DNA of 64,000 nt from Pandoraea terrae (lineage in GTDB: Bacteria > Pseudomonadota > Gammaproteobacteria > Burkholderiales > Burkholderiaceae), in assembly GCF_902459695.1 (NCBI RefSeq), contig NZ_CABPRZ010000009.1, positions 146,976 to 210,975 of the forward strand, given 5' to 3'. The position numbers and the translations under genes are program-made. The notes under the pieces were generated by a model that saw only the letters and a list, made by a program, of their open reading frames with translations, was not told the origin of the DNA and searched no databases. Below, piece by piece: positions 55,826 to 64,000 of this stretch. Each line of letters starts with the position of its first letter. Position 1 is the stretch's first letter.

Positions 55826-57156
55826 CGGGCGGCAGCGCGTACCTTGCGATTGACTCGGCCGTCGAGCATGTTCGTCATGCCCAGTGCAGAATTGACGGCA
55901 CACCATCGCAGCGGTTCGGGCAGCATCGACGGCGTCTTGTGGCGCAACGCCGAAAGTAGCGGATGCTCGGTGCCTCGAATCCGTTCGGCAAGCAGGTGCC
56001 CCATCAGCGACTGGGTGCCGACGCCATGCCCGGAACACCCGGCGGTATAGAAGACGTTCCGCTGGGCGCCGGTTTCGCCCACCACCGGCAGCGCATCGAA
56101 GGCAAGGCTGACGTAGCCGCTCCAGCATGATCGGATGGCGAGGTCCCTCAAGGTGGGGAAGCGGTCGTGCAACGCCACTTCCAGCTCGCGATAGGCGGCA
56201 TTGTCCGGCACATTCGGGGTCTGCGAGCCATATACATAGTGGAGCCGCTTCGTCGTCAGCACAAGCGTGTTGCGCGCCGTCAAGCGATGGCTCTCCATGG
56301 TCCAATGCGCGGTCACAATGCCTTCGCGTCGCGGCCAGCCCAAAGCCGCCAGCTGCGCCTCGGACAGAGGCTCGGTCTCGATCGCCGAGACCCGCAGCGG
56401 CACCACCTTGCCCCCGAGCAGGCCGAGTTGCGGCGTATAGGCGTTGGTGGCGAGCACGAGGAACGGAGCGCTCGCGCTGCCCCGTGCGGTTTGCACCTTG
56501 ACGATCTCGCCTTCGGCATAGGACAGCAGCGCCGTGTTCTCGTAGACTCGCACGCCCGCCTGGAGCGCCGCGCGCCGCAGTCCCATCACGTACTTGCCAG
56601 GATCCAGCGTGCCGCCGCGCTGCGCGTAGGCACCAAACAGAAATGCCGGCGGGATGCCGCGCGCGCGCATCTCGGCCTGGTCCAGGAACTGGGCGGGGGA
56701 GCCGAGTTCGATGCCGGTCTTCATGCCCTCGCGCAGTTTCCCCTCCTGGGAGGGATGCACGCCCGCGCGGATTATCCCTGAGGCGTTGTAGTCGCAGTCG
56801 ATCCCGTATTCGCCAAACTTCCTTTCGACGTAGGCGACGCCCTCATCGTAGAAACCGACGATCTTCTTCGCCTGCTCGCGGCCCACGCGCTTGAGGAAAA
56901 GGTCGAATTCGAGCCCCAAAGCGCCGGCGAGATAGCCCGCATTGCGCCCGCTCGCGCCAAAGCCGGCAAACTCGCGCTCGAGGACGATCACTTTCGCCCC
57001 GTGCGCGGCAAGCTCCAGCGCCGTAGACAGCCCGGCGAAGCCGGCGCCGACGATGATGACGTCCGCGCAGACCTCGGCCTCAAGCTGCGGTTGCGGGTTA
57101 TCCGGCTTTTCTACCCACCCGCCGAGCGGGCGATACGTGTCAAGCGTCACACTCAT
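55822..57156 (-). CDS. FAD-dependent amine/amino-acid oxidoreductase (PuuB/DAO-like)
   Basis: A 444-residue DAO-family flavoprotein. FAD motif DVIIVGAGFAGLSTALELAA (about residues 32-51), EREFAGFGASGRNAGYLAGA with the conserved SGRNAG, and the C-terminal FYTAGCSGHGVGTQSLMGHL. It is like gamma-glutamylputrescine oxidase and other oxidases of secondary amines or N-modified amino acids. GGGAGG lies before the ATG at 57156. Cytoplasmic. It follows the thiolase gene by 91 bases and is coupled to tetR2. It would act on an imported amine intermediate. Confidence 0.91.
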   Translation of the reverse strand: MSVTLDTYRPLGGWVEKPDNPQPQLEAEVCADVIIVGAGFAGLSTALELAAHGAKVIVLEREFAGFGASGRNAGYLAGALGLEFDLFLKRVGREQAKKIVGFYDEGVAYVERKFGEYGIDCDYNASGIIRAGVHPSQEGKLREGMKTGIELGSPAQFLDQAEMRARGIPPAFLFGAYAQRGGTLDPGKYVMGLRRAALQAGVRVYENTALLSYAEGEIVKVQTARGSASAPFLVLATNAYTPQLGLLGGKVVPLRVSAIETEPLSEAQLAALGWPRREGIVTAHWTMESHRLTARNTLVLTTKRLHYVYGSQTPNVPDNAAYRELEVALHDRFPTLRDLAIRSCWSGYVSLAFDALPVVGETGAQRNVFYTAGCSGHGVGTQSLMGHLLAERIRGTEHPLLSALRHKTPSMLPEPLRWCAVNSALGMTNMLDGRVNRKVRAAAR

Positions 57157-57247
57157 TTGGTTTTCCTCCCCGCAATGCGTGAAAGCCATGGCCGTGCAAG
57201 CCTTCGCCGGCACGGCTGATCCTGCAGCAGTGATATTGCTGCCTCGA

Positions 57248-58489
57248 TCAATGCTTGCTCAGAATATGAATGGCAAGCGCCGCCTCTTCGACGCCCTGCA
57301 GTCCCCCGCCGTTTTCCTGAATCGCGTGACGCGCGCCCGGCACCTGTCGCGCGCCAGCCTCCCCGCGCAGCTGCGTGACCAGTTCATAAAGCTGACCGAT
57401 GCCCGTTGCACCGAGCGGATGGCCTTTGGATTCGAGGCCGCCGGACGTATTGATCGGGATGCGCCCACCCAGTGTGAATTCGCCGCGCTCGGCAGCCGGC
57501 CCGCCGTGGCCCAACGGCACCAGACCGAGGTTCTCGGCCTGGATGATTTCCCCCATCGCCGACGCATCGTGCACCTCGGCAACATCCATGTCCTGGGGGC
57601 CCAGGCCGGCCTGCTCGTATGCCTGCAGCGCGGCGAGGCGGCCGATGTTCTTTTCCGGCTCGTCGATACGCCGGTGGGTGAAGCTGCGGATCACGCTGGC
57701 CGCGATCGTGATGCAACGGCTGCGGTCGGCACCGATGCGCCGCAGGCCCTCTTCGGAACAGAGGATCGCCGCGGCCGCACCGTCCGATAGCGGCGCGCAC
57801 ATCGGAAGCGTGATCGGATAGGTGATCGGCGGCGCGGCAAGCACCTCGTCAATGGTGAAAGGCTGGCGGAACTGCGAATGCGGGTTGTGCACCGAATGCA
57901 GATGGTTCTTGGACGACACGGCGGCGATCTGGCGCTGCGTCGTGCCGTAGGTCTTCATGTGATGCCTGCACATTGCCGCATAGATCTTCATGAAGCGGCT
58001 GTAGGGACGGTCGGATTCCGATCCGGGCGGCGGCTCGATGCCTTCGCCCAGGTTTGCCAGCGTCGCGAAGTTCTCGTCCACGCGGGACACGTCCCACCCC
58101 GCATCGAACAGCGCGAACGACCTCGCCTTGTCGGCGACGTTCATCTTTTCCGCGCCCAGCGCCAGCGCAACGTCGCAGGCGCCCGCCATGAGACGCTGTA
58201 CCGCCAAATGAACCGCGGTGCTGCCGGAGGCGCAGGCATTCTCGACGTTGAACACCGGAATGCCTTCAATCCCGATCTTGCTGAACACGACCTGCCCCGG
58301 GATCGACAACTGGCCCTGCAGCGCGCCATTGGTGATGCCGGAGTAGAACGCCGCGCCGATGGCGTCGGCGCGGCAGCCTGCGTCCTGCAACGCGCCGTGC
58401 AGCGCCTCGCCTGCGAGATCCTCAACGCTACGCTCGATGTGCCGACCGAACACGGTCATGGCGATACCAGCGATGTAAATTTTGCTCAT
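57248..58489 (-). CDS. Thiolase of the SCP-x / lipid-transfer type
   Basis: A 413-residue thiolase-like enzyme. The nucleophile is C86 in ENACASGSTAVHLA. VAEVHDASAMGEIIQAENLG and SKGHPLGATGIGQ carry the histidines. The usual second cysteine motif CIGGGQG is replaced by QENGGGLQG, as in SCP-x thiolases and in enzymes such as DitF that cleave bulky or branched substrates. It starts 25 bases before the AMP-ligase end. It probably cleaves the CoA thioester formed by the upstream ligase after oxidation. Confidence 0.9.
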   Translation of the reverse strand: MSKIYIAGIAMTVFGRHIERSVEDLAGEALHGALQDAGCRADAIGAAFYSGITNGALQGQLSIPGQVVFSKIGIEGIPVFNVENACASGSTAVHLAVQRLMAGACDVALALGAEKMNVADKARSFALFDAGWDVSRVDENFATLANLGEGIEPPPGSESDRPYSRFMKIYAAMCRHHMKTYGTTQRQIAAVSSKNHLHSVHNPHSQFRQPFTIDEVLAAPPITYPITLPMCAPLSDGAAAAILCSEEGLRRIGADRSRCITIAASVIRSFTHRRIDEPEKNIGRLAALQAYEQAGLGPQDMDVAEVHDASAMGEIIQAENLGLVPLGHGGPAAERGEFTLGGRIPINTSGGLESKGHPLGATGIGQLYELVTQLRGEAGARQVPGARHAIQENGGGLQGVEEAALAIHILSKH

Positions 58490-58514
58490 GGTGTGTCGTT
58501 GGTGTAAGGTCGGC

Positions 58515-60068
58515 TCAGATCTTGCGTTCCAGGCCCTGCCAGTACTGCTCGCGCAGGTCTTTCTTCAACACCTTGCCGACGGTGCTTCGCGGCAGCGCGG
58601 GGACGAAGTCCACGCTCTTCGGCGCCTTGACCGAGCCAAGCTTCTCCTTGCACAGCGCGACGAGTTCCTCCGCGTTCACGCTCTGGCCTGCGTTGAGCTC
58701 GACGACCGCCTTCACGGCTTCGCCCCACTTCTCGTCGGGCACGCCGATCACCGCGCAGTCCTGCACCGCCGGGTGCGCCCAGATGACCTGCTCGATCTCG
58801 CTCGGATAGACGTTGAACCCGCCGCTGATGATCATGTCCTTCTTGCGGTCGGTGATGTGCAGGTAGCCTTCGGCGTCGAGATGGCCGATGTCGCCGGTGT
58901 GCAGCCAGCCGTCGATGATCGTCTCGGCGGTCTTGTCCGGCGCCTTGTAGTAACCCTTCATCACGAGGTCGCCGCGCACGCAGATCTCGCCGGTCTGGCC
59001 TTGCGGCAGCACTTCGCCGCGCTCGTTCATGATGTCGACGCGGACGAGCGGATTGGGGCGGCCGACCGACGACAGCCGTTCGTCGGAAGCCAGCTTGCCG
59101 TCGACGAAATGCTCGGCCGGCGTCATGTTGGAAATCGATGCCGGCGCTTCGGTCTGCCCGTAGCCGCCCGCCATCACGGGACCGAACACGTCGATCGCGC
59201 GCTTGAGCTTTTCCACCGACATCGGCGCGGCGCCATAGAGGAAATACTTGAGTGACGAAAAATCCAGCGCCGCGATGCCGGGGATGTCGAGCAGGCGATA
59301 GATGACAGTCGGCGGCAGGAAGAACTCGGTGACCCGGTGCATCGCGATCGCGCGCAGCAGGAGCGCCGGATCGGGCTTCGGCAGCACGACCACCGTGCCG
59401 CCACGCGCCGTGCACGGCAGCGAAAGCATCCCGGCAGTGTGCGTCATGGGCGCCGCGGCGAGATTCACCGGGCGCTCCACGCCGTAGGGGAATGCTGTCA
59501 TGAACTGCGCGAAGTAGGTCTGAAACGAACGGTGCGTGTTCATCACGCCCTTCGGCGCACCGGTCGTCCCGCCCGTTGCCGATAGCGTCACGACGTCATC
59601 CATGTCGTAATCGACGAGCGGCATGGTCGTCGGCTGGCCCGCGCTCCACGTCGCCAGCGACGGCGCCCACGCCAGGTCGGCATCGATGCACACCCAGAGC
59701 TTGACCTTCGGCAAGCTGGCGCGCACTGCTTCGATGGCCGGCGCGAACGCCTGCTGGAAGAACAGCGCCTCGCAGTCGAACAGATCGAGAATGAACTGGT
59801 TCTCGGCAGGCGTGCTGCGCCCGTTGACGGGGATATACGCGAGAGCGGCACGCCAGAGTCCGAGCGCGCAGCCCCAGGCCGTGACATCGTTGTCCGCCCA
59901 GACGGCCGCTTTCGTCTCCTTCGCCAATCCGGCGGCGATCAACCCGTTGGCGACGCGGCAGGACAGCTCGCCGATCTCCTGGAACGAATAGCTGCGCTCG
60001 TCCTGGATATACGCGATGCCGTGTGGCGCGATCCGCCACCCGCGATCGAAGAAATCAATGATTGCCAT
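58515..60068 (-). CDS. Acyl-CoA ligase (adenylate-forming)
   Basis: A 517-residue enzyme. AMP-binding motif TLSATGGTTGAPKGVMNTHR (about 160-180), later GGYGQTEAPASISNM, DGWLHTGDIGHLDAEGYLHI and the C-terminal lysine in LPRSTVGKVLKKDLREQYW. It activates an acid with ATP and CoA. The first motif has GG in place of the more usual SG, which is still within the family. Second gene of the transcript that begins at junction 3, 42 bases after the saccharopine-dehydrogenase-like gene. Confidence 0.92.
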   Translation of the reverse strand: MAIIDFFDRGWRIAPHGIAYIQDERSYSFQEIGELSCRVANGLIAAGLAKETKAAVWADNDVTAWGCALGLWRAALAYIPVNGRSTPAENQFILDLFDCEALFFQQAFAPAIEAVRASLPKVKLWVCIDADLAWAPSLATWSAGQPTTMPLVDYDMDDVVTLSATGGTTGAPKGVMNTHRSFQTYFAQFMTAFPYGVERPVNLAAAPMTHTAGMLSLPCTARGGTVVVLPKPDPALLLRAIAMHRVTEFFLPPTVIYRLLDIPGIAALDFSSLKYFLYGAAPMSVEKLKRAIDVFGPVMAGGYGQTEAPASISNMTPAEHFVDGKLASDERLSSVGRPNPLVRVDIMNERGEVLPQGQTGEICVRGDLVMKGYYKAPDKTAETIIDGWLHTGDIGHLDAEGYLHITDRKKDMIISGGFNVYPSEIEQVIWAHPAVQDCAVIGVPDEKWGEAVKAVVELNAGQSVNAEELVALCKEKLGSVKAPKSVDFVPALPRSTVGKVLKKDLREQYWQGLERKI

Positions 60069-60110
60069 GTCTTGTAGTCCTTTGGTTCGGCACCGGATCG
60101 ACGACGGGCG

Positions 60111-61241
60111 TCACAGTTGCGTCACCGTCGCGCGCGCGAGCCCGCGCTGCTCCAGGAACCCGAGCAGGTAGCGATGCCCGAACGCCTTCGAGCCGGACGC
60201 GAAGCCGACCTTGGCGGTCTCCCCATCGAGCAGCTTGATGACGCCGGCGGCATGAATGGCGCCGGTCGAGATGTACGGTGTGATCCCGTGTACGGTCGCG
60301 CGCACCGATGCGAGCTGACCGCGCCCGATCGCGAAATCGACGCTGCGCTGGATCGTCGTGCGTTCGCGCGGCGGCATCGACGGTGTGGTCGAATCGACGA
60401 CCTGCTTCAGGATCGCGTCCTGCTGCTCGCGCGGCAGGTGCTTGTATTCGGCCTCCCATTTCTGCCCGAACTGATGCACCATCTTCATCACGTTGTTGTC
60501 GTAGAAGCCTACGCACGAGATGCAGCTGCGCACACGCGGATCGCGCTCGAAGTAGACGGGCAGCGACGTGCCGCCCCACGGCAGGCAGAACACCGGTTGC
60601 ATGAACTCGGGCGCGGCAACGGTGAACGACGCATCCGGGGCGTGAGGGGTGAGTTTCTTCTCCCACAGGTAGTGGGACTCGTGGCGAGAGCCGTCGAAGA
60701 TGGTGGCCGTCGAGCCCACGCTCACGCCCGCCGCACCGCGTGGGCCGCGCGTCAGCGTGGCGGTCTCCAGCGCATCGACGCCGGGCGTCTCGAGCGCCAG
60801 CTCGGCGGCGATTTCAGCGAACGTGTACATGTACGCATTCGACGAGGACGCCAGCAGGCCGGCCTGCCGATACAGTTCGCCGAACTGGTCTCGCACGTCG
60901 CGGATGTACGATTGCTCGCCGGTCGTGTCGAGATGGTGACACCCCGCCTTCAGCGCGGCTTCGACGCCGACGAGCCCGAAATTGGAGAACGGCCCGACGG
61001 TGTTGCACACCACCTTCGCGCCGCGGAACGCGTTGACGAGCGAATCGACGTTATGTTCCGCTTCGATGATCTCGTATTCCGCCGATTCGAGGCGCACGAC
61101 ACGCTGCGCCATCATTTCCTTCGTCCGGCCCGCATTGCGCGCCACGGCCGTGAAAGGGATGTTCTGGTCGATCAGCCAGTCCATGATCAACATGCCGGTG
61201 TAGCCGCTTGCGCCGTAGACGACGACGGGGTGCTTTGCCAT
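60111..61241 (-). CDS. Saccharopine-dehydrogenase-like NAD(P)-binding protein
   Basis: A 376-residue protein of the saccharopine dehydrogenase/trans-acting enoyl reductase type. Rossmann motif VVVYGASGYTGMLIMDWLID (residues 6-25), ARNAGRTKEMM, and CNTVGPFSNFG with the family GPF. It lacks the lysine-pathway partner. Members are found with CoA-ligases and thiolases in catabolic sets and may reduce or oxidise a C-N or C-C double bond. AGGAG precedes the ATG at 61241. First gene downstream of junction 3. Confidence 0.88.
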   Translation of the reverse strand: MAKHPVVVYGASGYTGMLIMDWLIDQNIPFTAVARNAGRTKEMMAQRVVRLESAEYEIIEAEHNVDSLVNAFRGAKVVCNTVGPFSNFGLVGVEAALKAGCHHLDTTGEQSYIRDVRDQFGELYRQAGLLASSSNAYMYTFAEIAAELALETPGVDALETATLTRGPRGAAGVSVGSTATIFDGSRHESHYLWEKKLTPHAPDASFTVAAPEFMQPVFCLPWGGTSLPVYFERDPRVRSCISCVGFYDNNVMKMVHQFGQKWEAEYKHLPREQQDAILKQVVDSTTPSMPPRERTTIQRSVDFAIGRGQLASVRATVHGITPYISTGAIHAAGVIKLLDGETAKVGFASGSKAFGHRYLLGFLEQRGLARATVTQL

Positions 61242-61343
61242 GGTTGTCTCCTGAAACGTGGTTTCTTGAAAGTTGGGTCGATAAAACTGAAGGATGGCAA
61301 CCAAGTCGCGAACGCTTCCGGCCGCCATTTGTAGAACACACTA

Positions 61344-61370
61344 CCAATGTTAGGTAATAATGACAAACAT
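61344..61370. promoter_or_regulatory. Junction 3: operator/promoter of the saccharopine-dehydrogenase-like operon
   Basis: ACCAATGTTAGGTAATAATG then ACAAACAT. It matches junctions 1 and 2, and half of the palindrome (ATGAC) is kept. TTGTCA on the minus strand could be the -35 box. Confidence 0.65.
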
Positions 61371-61375
61371 ACTGG

Positions 61376-61404
61376 ACAAAAAAAAGACCGGGTATTCCCT
61401 GCCC
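61376..61404 (-). terminator. Terminator after cytochrome c (module 2)
   Basis: Minus strand GGGCAGGG, loop AATA, CCCGGTC then TTTTTTTTGTCC. The stem core is short (GGG/CCC) but the T run is strong. It lies 37 bases after the cytochrome stop. Confidence 0.65.
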
Positions 61405-61440
61405 TGTTCGGCACCGCAACGCGAATATGTCCCGCTGGAA

Positions 61441-62121
61441 CTATCGGGTGCCGATGTCGTCGTGTCCGGGTGAGGCTCTGGCCAGGTAGTGGGCCACCGC
61501 CCGGATATCGTCGCTCGACAAAGTGGCGGCAACCCCGTTCATTGCGCCGGTCGGGTCATGGCGTTCTCCCGTCTTGAAGGCGGAGAGTTGGTTCGCGAGA
61601 TAGGCCTCTCCCTGGCCCGCGAGCCGAGGCGCTTGATCTTTGCCCACCAGTCCTGCGCCGTGGCAGGCCTGGCAACTCCTGGCCTGGATCACAGCCATCC
61701 CCCGCTCTTCGAGCGCCGCCTCGGCCGGAACGTCCTCGTTTCTCGCCGGCGCCTGCCGTGCGAAATAGACGGCCATCCGCTGGATCTGCTCTTCGTTGAG
61801 TGCCCTGGCGAGAGGTCCCATGTTCGCGTTGTGGCGCTGCTCGCCGGCGAACGCGCGCAGTTGAGCGGCAATGTACGCCTCCGGCTGGCCGGCCAGCGCC
61901 GGGTACCACGCGTTGCGGGACCGGCCGCCCGGGCCGTGGCAAACGAAACAGGTCTCCAGCGCCTGCGGCCAGGGACCGGCGTCGGCCTTGTTCGTTTCGC
62001 CGATGTGATTCATTGCTTTCTCGAAACGCATACCGTCGAGGTAATCGCGTCCAAAGAGCGCGCCCGCGCCTATCACTCCCGCGGCGGCCACGACAGCGCC
62101 GATGATCATTGCCCGCATCAT
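61441..62121 (-). CDS. Membrane-anchored diheme cytochrome c (module 2)
   Basis: A 226-residue c4-like cytochrome with an N-terminal anchor helix (residues 4-24). Haem sites CFVCH (58-62) and CQACH (150-154). Methionine ligands likely at M101 (NANMGPLA) and in PTGAMNG. The ATG follows the amine oxidase stop with no gap, with GGGAGG upstream. It is homologous to the module 1 cytochrome over its whole length. Likely electron acceptor of the neighbouring flavoenzyme. Confidence 0.93.
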   Translation of the reverse strand: MMRAMIIGAVVAAAGVIGAGALFGRDYLDGMRFEKAMNHIGETNKADAGPWPQALETCFVCHGPGGRSRNAWYPALAGQPEAYIAAQLRAFAGEQRHNANMGPLARALNEEQIQRMAVYFARQAPARNEDVPAEAALEERGMAVIQARSCQACHGAGLVGKDQAPRLAGQGEAYLANQLSAFKTGERHDPTGAMNGVAATLSSDDIRAVAHYLARASPGHDDIGTR

Positions 62122-63636
62122 TCAGGCCTCCCGACTGCGATGTGCCATGGCGCCTAGCGCCTGCAAGGCCGCCCGGTGACCGGAGCGCACGGCGCCGTCC
62201 ATCGCGCCGGGCCATAAATCGGCGGTCTCGGTCCCGGACCAGATCAATCGGCCCACCTGGGGACGGAGAAACTCGCCCCATTTCGTCCAGAAGCCGGGCG
62301 GTATCGGATGGATACAGGTCAACGACCACGGATCGACCCTGCCCCAGTCGAGATCGTGGAACTGCTTCGGATGCAGCGCCTTGTCTCCCAAAGCCTGCGC
62401 ATAGATGGCCGACAGCGTCCGCTCGGCGGCCTTGGGCTCGCCGGGCAGGGATCCCGGCGAGACGAATGCGCTGAGTACGCCGACCGAACCGTCCGGAGGC
62501 GAGTTGTCATAGGCCATGAAGACAGGGCCGTCGACCTGGAAGATCTGCCCGTTGTATCCGTCATCTCGCCAGAAAGGCCGTTCATAGACGTGCACCGTCT
62601 TGCGCATCGGTGCATTTGCCGGCCAAAGTCGCTGCAACTGGGATCGCCCGGCCGGCAACGGGGGATCGAAGACGATCTGGTTGCACAGGGCCGGGTTCAG
62701 CGCAGCAATCACCTGGCGCGCACGCACGACGCCCTGATCCGTGTGCAATTCGACGATGTCGCGATCCCAGCCGGAGATCTTGCGCACCGGGCAGGACAGC
62801 CTGACCTTGTCGCCAAGATCACGCGCCATCTTGATGCTGAGAACCTGTGAGCCGCCGACGAAGCGCGTTTCCTGGGCGCCTCCCTTGGTCGACTCCAGCC
62901 GCTCGTAACTGCAGTCGGCGGTGTTGATCATCGACAGGTAGTGCAAGAGGCCAAGCTGCGCCGGCGCCCCGCCGAGCGACAGCTTCGCGGCCAGTGCAAG
63001 GAAGTATCCGTCCTCATATTTCACGCCTTGCTGCAGCAACCAGTCGCCATACGTGAGCCTGTCGAGTTCCGCCGCGTGCTGTGCTTCCCAGGGTGCAGCA
63101 GAAGGCACGCCACGCGCCAACGCGCTGAGCTTGGCGGCGATCGCTTCATCGCCGCCGAGGCCTCCTTGAAGGTCCTGGGCGACCCGAGCGTCGCCTGCCA
63201 GGACGACGGTCTTGCCGGCGTAGTGGGTCGGGAAGGTGTCAACCTCCAGCTCGCGAGCCAGATCGAAGATGGCCGTCTGCCCCGGCCCGATCCACTGGCC
63301 GCCGCCTTCGGAGATGACGCCGCGCCCGAGATCGTGGTTGTACGTGCGTCCGCCCACGCGGTTGCGCGCCTCCAGGACGACGAACGATTCACACCCGGCG
63401 CGCTTCAAGTCGCGTGCGGCTGTGAGTCCCGCCAGGCCGGCGCCGATGATCGCGACGTCCAGCACGTCGCGATCCGCGGATTTCGCTGCGCCGCCCGCTG
63501 CCAGCGACACCTCGCCTGCCGCGAGCGACACAGCGCCCACCGCCGCAAGGCGCAGGAGCTGGCGACGGGTTTGTGGATCGGGCTTGCGTTTCGAGGTCAT
63601 CTGCCGGGTCATCTTCAGTGCCGCATCGACTTCCAT
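62122..63636 (-). CDS. Tat-exported flavin amine oxidase/dehydrogenase (module 2)
   Basis: A 504-residue flavin amine oxidase. Twin-arginine signal TRRQLLRLAAVGAVSLAA (RR at 24-25). FAD motif VAIIGAGLAGLTAARDL (61-77), EARNRVGGRTYNHD, and C-terminal IWSGTETADLWPGAMDGAVR. GCAAGGAG lies before the ATG at 63636. It is the paralogue of module 1 with the same partner gene, and the second differs mainly in the signal region. It should oxidise an amine in the periplasm. The YCF48-like gene lies 67 bases upstream on the same strand. Confidence 0.93.
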   Translation of the reverse strand: MEVDAALKMTRQMTSKRKPDPQTRRQLLRLAAVGAVSLAAGEVSLAAGGAAKSADRDVLDVAIIGAGLAGLTAARDLKRAGCESFVVLEARNRVGGRTYNHDLGRGVISEGGGQWIGPGQTAIFDLARELEVDTFPTHYAGKTVVLAGDARVAQDLQGGLGGDEAIAAKLSALARGVPSAAPWEAQHAAELDRLTYGDWLLQQGVKYEDGYFLALAAKLSLGGAPAQLGLLHYLSMINTADCSYERLESTKGGAQETRFVGGSQVLSIKMARDLGDKVRLSCPVRKISGWDRDIVELHTDQGVVRARQVIAALNPALCNQIVFDPPLPAGRSQLQRLWPANAPMRKTVHVYERPFWRDDGYNGQIFQVDGPVFMAYDNSPPDGSVGVLSAFVSPGSLPGEPKAAERTLSAIYAQALGDKALHPKQFHDLDWGRVDPWSLTCIHPIPPGFWTKWGEFLRPQVGRLIWSGTETADLWPGAMDGAVRSGHRAALQALGAMAHRSREA

Positions 63637-63703
63637 TGCGCCACTCCTTGCTTGATATTTATGTGGATTACTATGGACATACGAAGTAAACAGAAATGCG
63701 GGC

Positions 63704-64000
63704 TCACGGTCCCGCAAGCACACCATCATTCGAAAACAGAATCGGCTTTCCGCCTGCATCAATCACGGTCGCAGTCAGTGCAGCCCGATCCGGACGCTGC
63801 GAGACCTCGAGCGGCGCGCCGCCGGCGCGCTGCGTCAAGACCAGTCCGTCGAGCCCGACCGCGACCAGTCCTTTCCCGGTCGCAACGAGCTCGGTGATCG
63901 AGTTCTTCGTTTCCGCCTTCAGTGGCGACCACGTCGTCCCCCCATCGCTGCTTTGAAACAGGCTGCCGAGCAGGCCCCCCACAACGATCCGGCCGTCGGG
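63704..64000 (-). CDS. YCF48-like beta-propeller protein, partial (3' end only)
   Basis: The frame is open to the window edge, so only the last 98 residues are seen. SLFQSSDGGTTWSPLKAE and GKGLVAVGLDGLVLTQ are repeats of the BNR/YCF48 type (SSDGGTTW). Such proteins often sit in gene sets with DUF1302/DUF1329 and RND-type proteins that move hydrophobic substrates across the outer membrane, which would fit substrate uptake for the amine module. The rest of the gene lies beyond the window. Confidence 0.75.
   Translation of the reverse strand, partial: PDGRIVVGGLLGSLFQSSDGGTTWSPLKAETKNSITELVATGKGLVAVGLDGLVLTQRAGGAPLEVSQRPDRAALTATVIDAGGKPILFSNDGVLAGP

Noticed and set aside
55826..56305. 160-residue extension of tetR2
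   Set aside because: It lies within the FAD oxidoreductase in another frame, and the ATGA overlap gives the natural start.

Overview
This is a high-GC chromosomal window, dense with protein genes, from a beta-proteobacterium of the Burkholderiales. Gene content, codon use and protein sequences fit Burkholderiaceae, and Pandoraea seems the closest guess, but the genus is an inference. I saw no rRNA, tRNA or CRISPR array and no phage genes. The one insertion sequence is an internally deleted IS3-type remnant.

Layout. 1-3.3 kb holds an unknown soluble protein, an EamA transporter and a small membrane methyltransferase. 3.37-3.77 kb is the IS remnant. 4-17.4 kb is a complete-looking tad/flp (type IVb pilus) locus on the minus strand, read flp1, tadV, flp2, AAA ATPase, cpaB, rcpA, lipoprotein, tadG, two tadE-like genes, tadZ, tadA, tadB, tadC, with a marR gene at its end. 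A partial tandem duplication of flp-tadV is visible. 18.3-20.5 kb is an MFS efflux pump with its MarR regulator and a palindromic operator. 20.5-28.5 kb is an Aap-type amino-acid ABC transporter in one run with a divergent serine hydroxymethyltransferase-like gene and L-serine dehydratase, with a divergent LysR gene. 28.5-31.1 kb has a membrane-protein remnant, a DUF2891 protein and an AraC regulator.

31-64 kb is almost wholly acyl-CoA and amine catabolism. On the plus strand 33.1-38.8 kb is a beta-oxidation operon (acyl-CoA dehydrogenase, ETF-quinone oxidoreductase, thiolase, 3-hydroxyacyl-CoA dehydrogenase), with a divergent acyl-CoA ligase. 38.8-41.6 kb is a hybrid histidine kinase followed by a receiver-adenylate cyclase. 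42.7-46.5 kb is an operon of an ACAD10/11-like acyl-CoA dehydrogenase, SDR, APH-type kinase and histidine phosphatase. 46.6-49.7 kb has an enoyl-CoA hydratase relic, a nitronate-monooxygenase-like flavoprotein and etfBA.

49.8-64 kb is the most interesting part. It has two copies of a module made of a Tat-exported flavin amine oxidase plus a membrane-anchored diheme cytochrome c, two close TetR paralogues, and genes for a CoA ligase, a thiolase of the SCP-x type, an acyl-CoA dehydrogenase, a FAD amino-acid oxidase-like protein and a saccharopine-dehydrogenase-like protein. Three intergenic junctions (about 49.82-49.90, 55.05-55.13 and 61.35-61.44 kb) share one layout and sequence: a hairpin terminator followed by an imperfect operator that overlaps a possible -35 box. 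They divide this region into separately controlled units and look like one TetR regulon. The likely logic is periplasmic amine oxidation with electrons going to cytochrome c, then import, CoA activation and beta-oxidation feeding ETF. The substrate cannot be told from the sequence.
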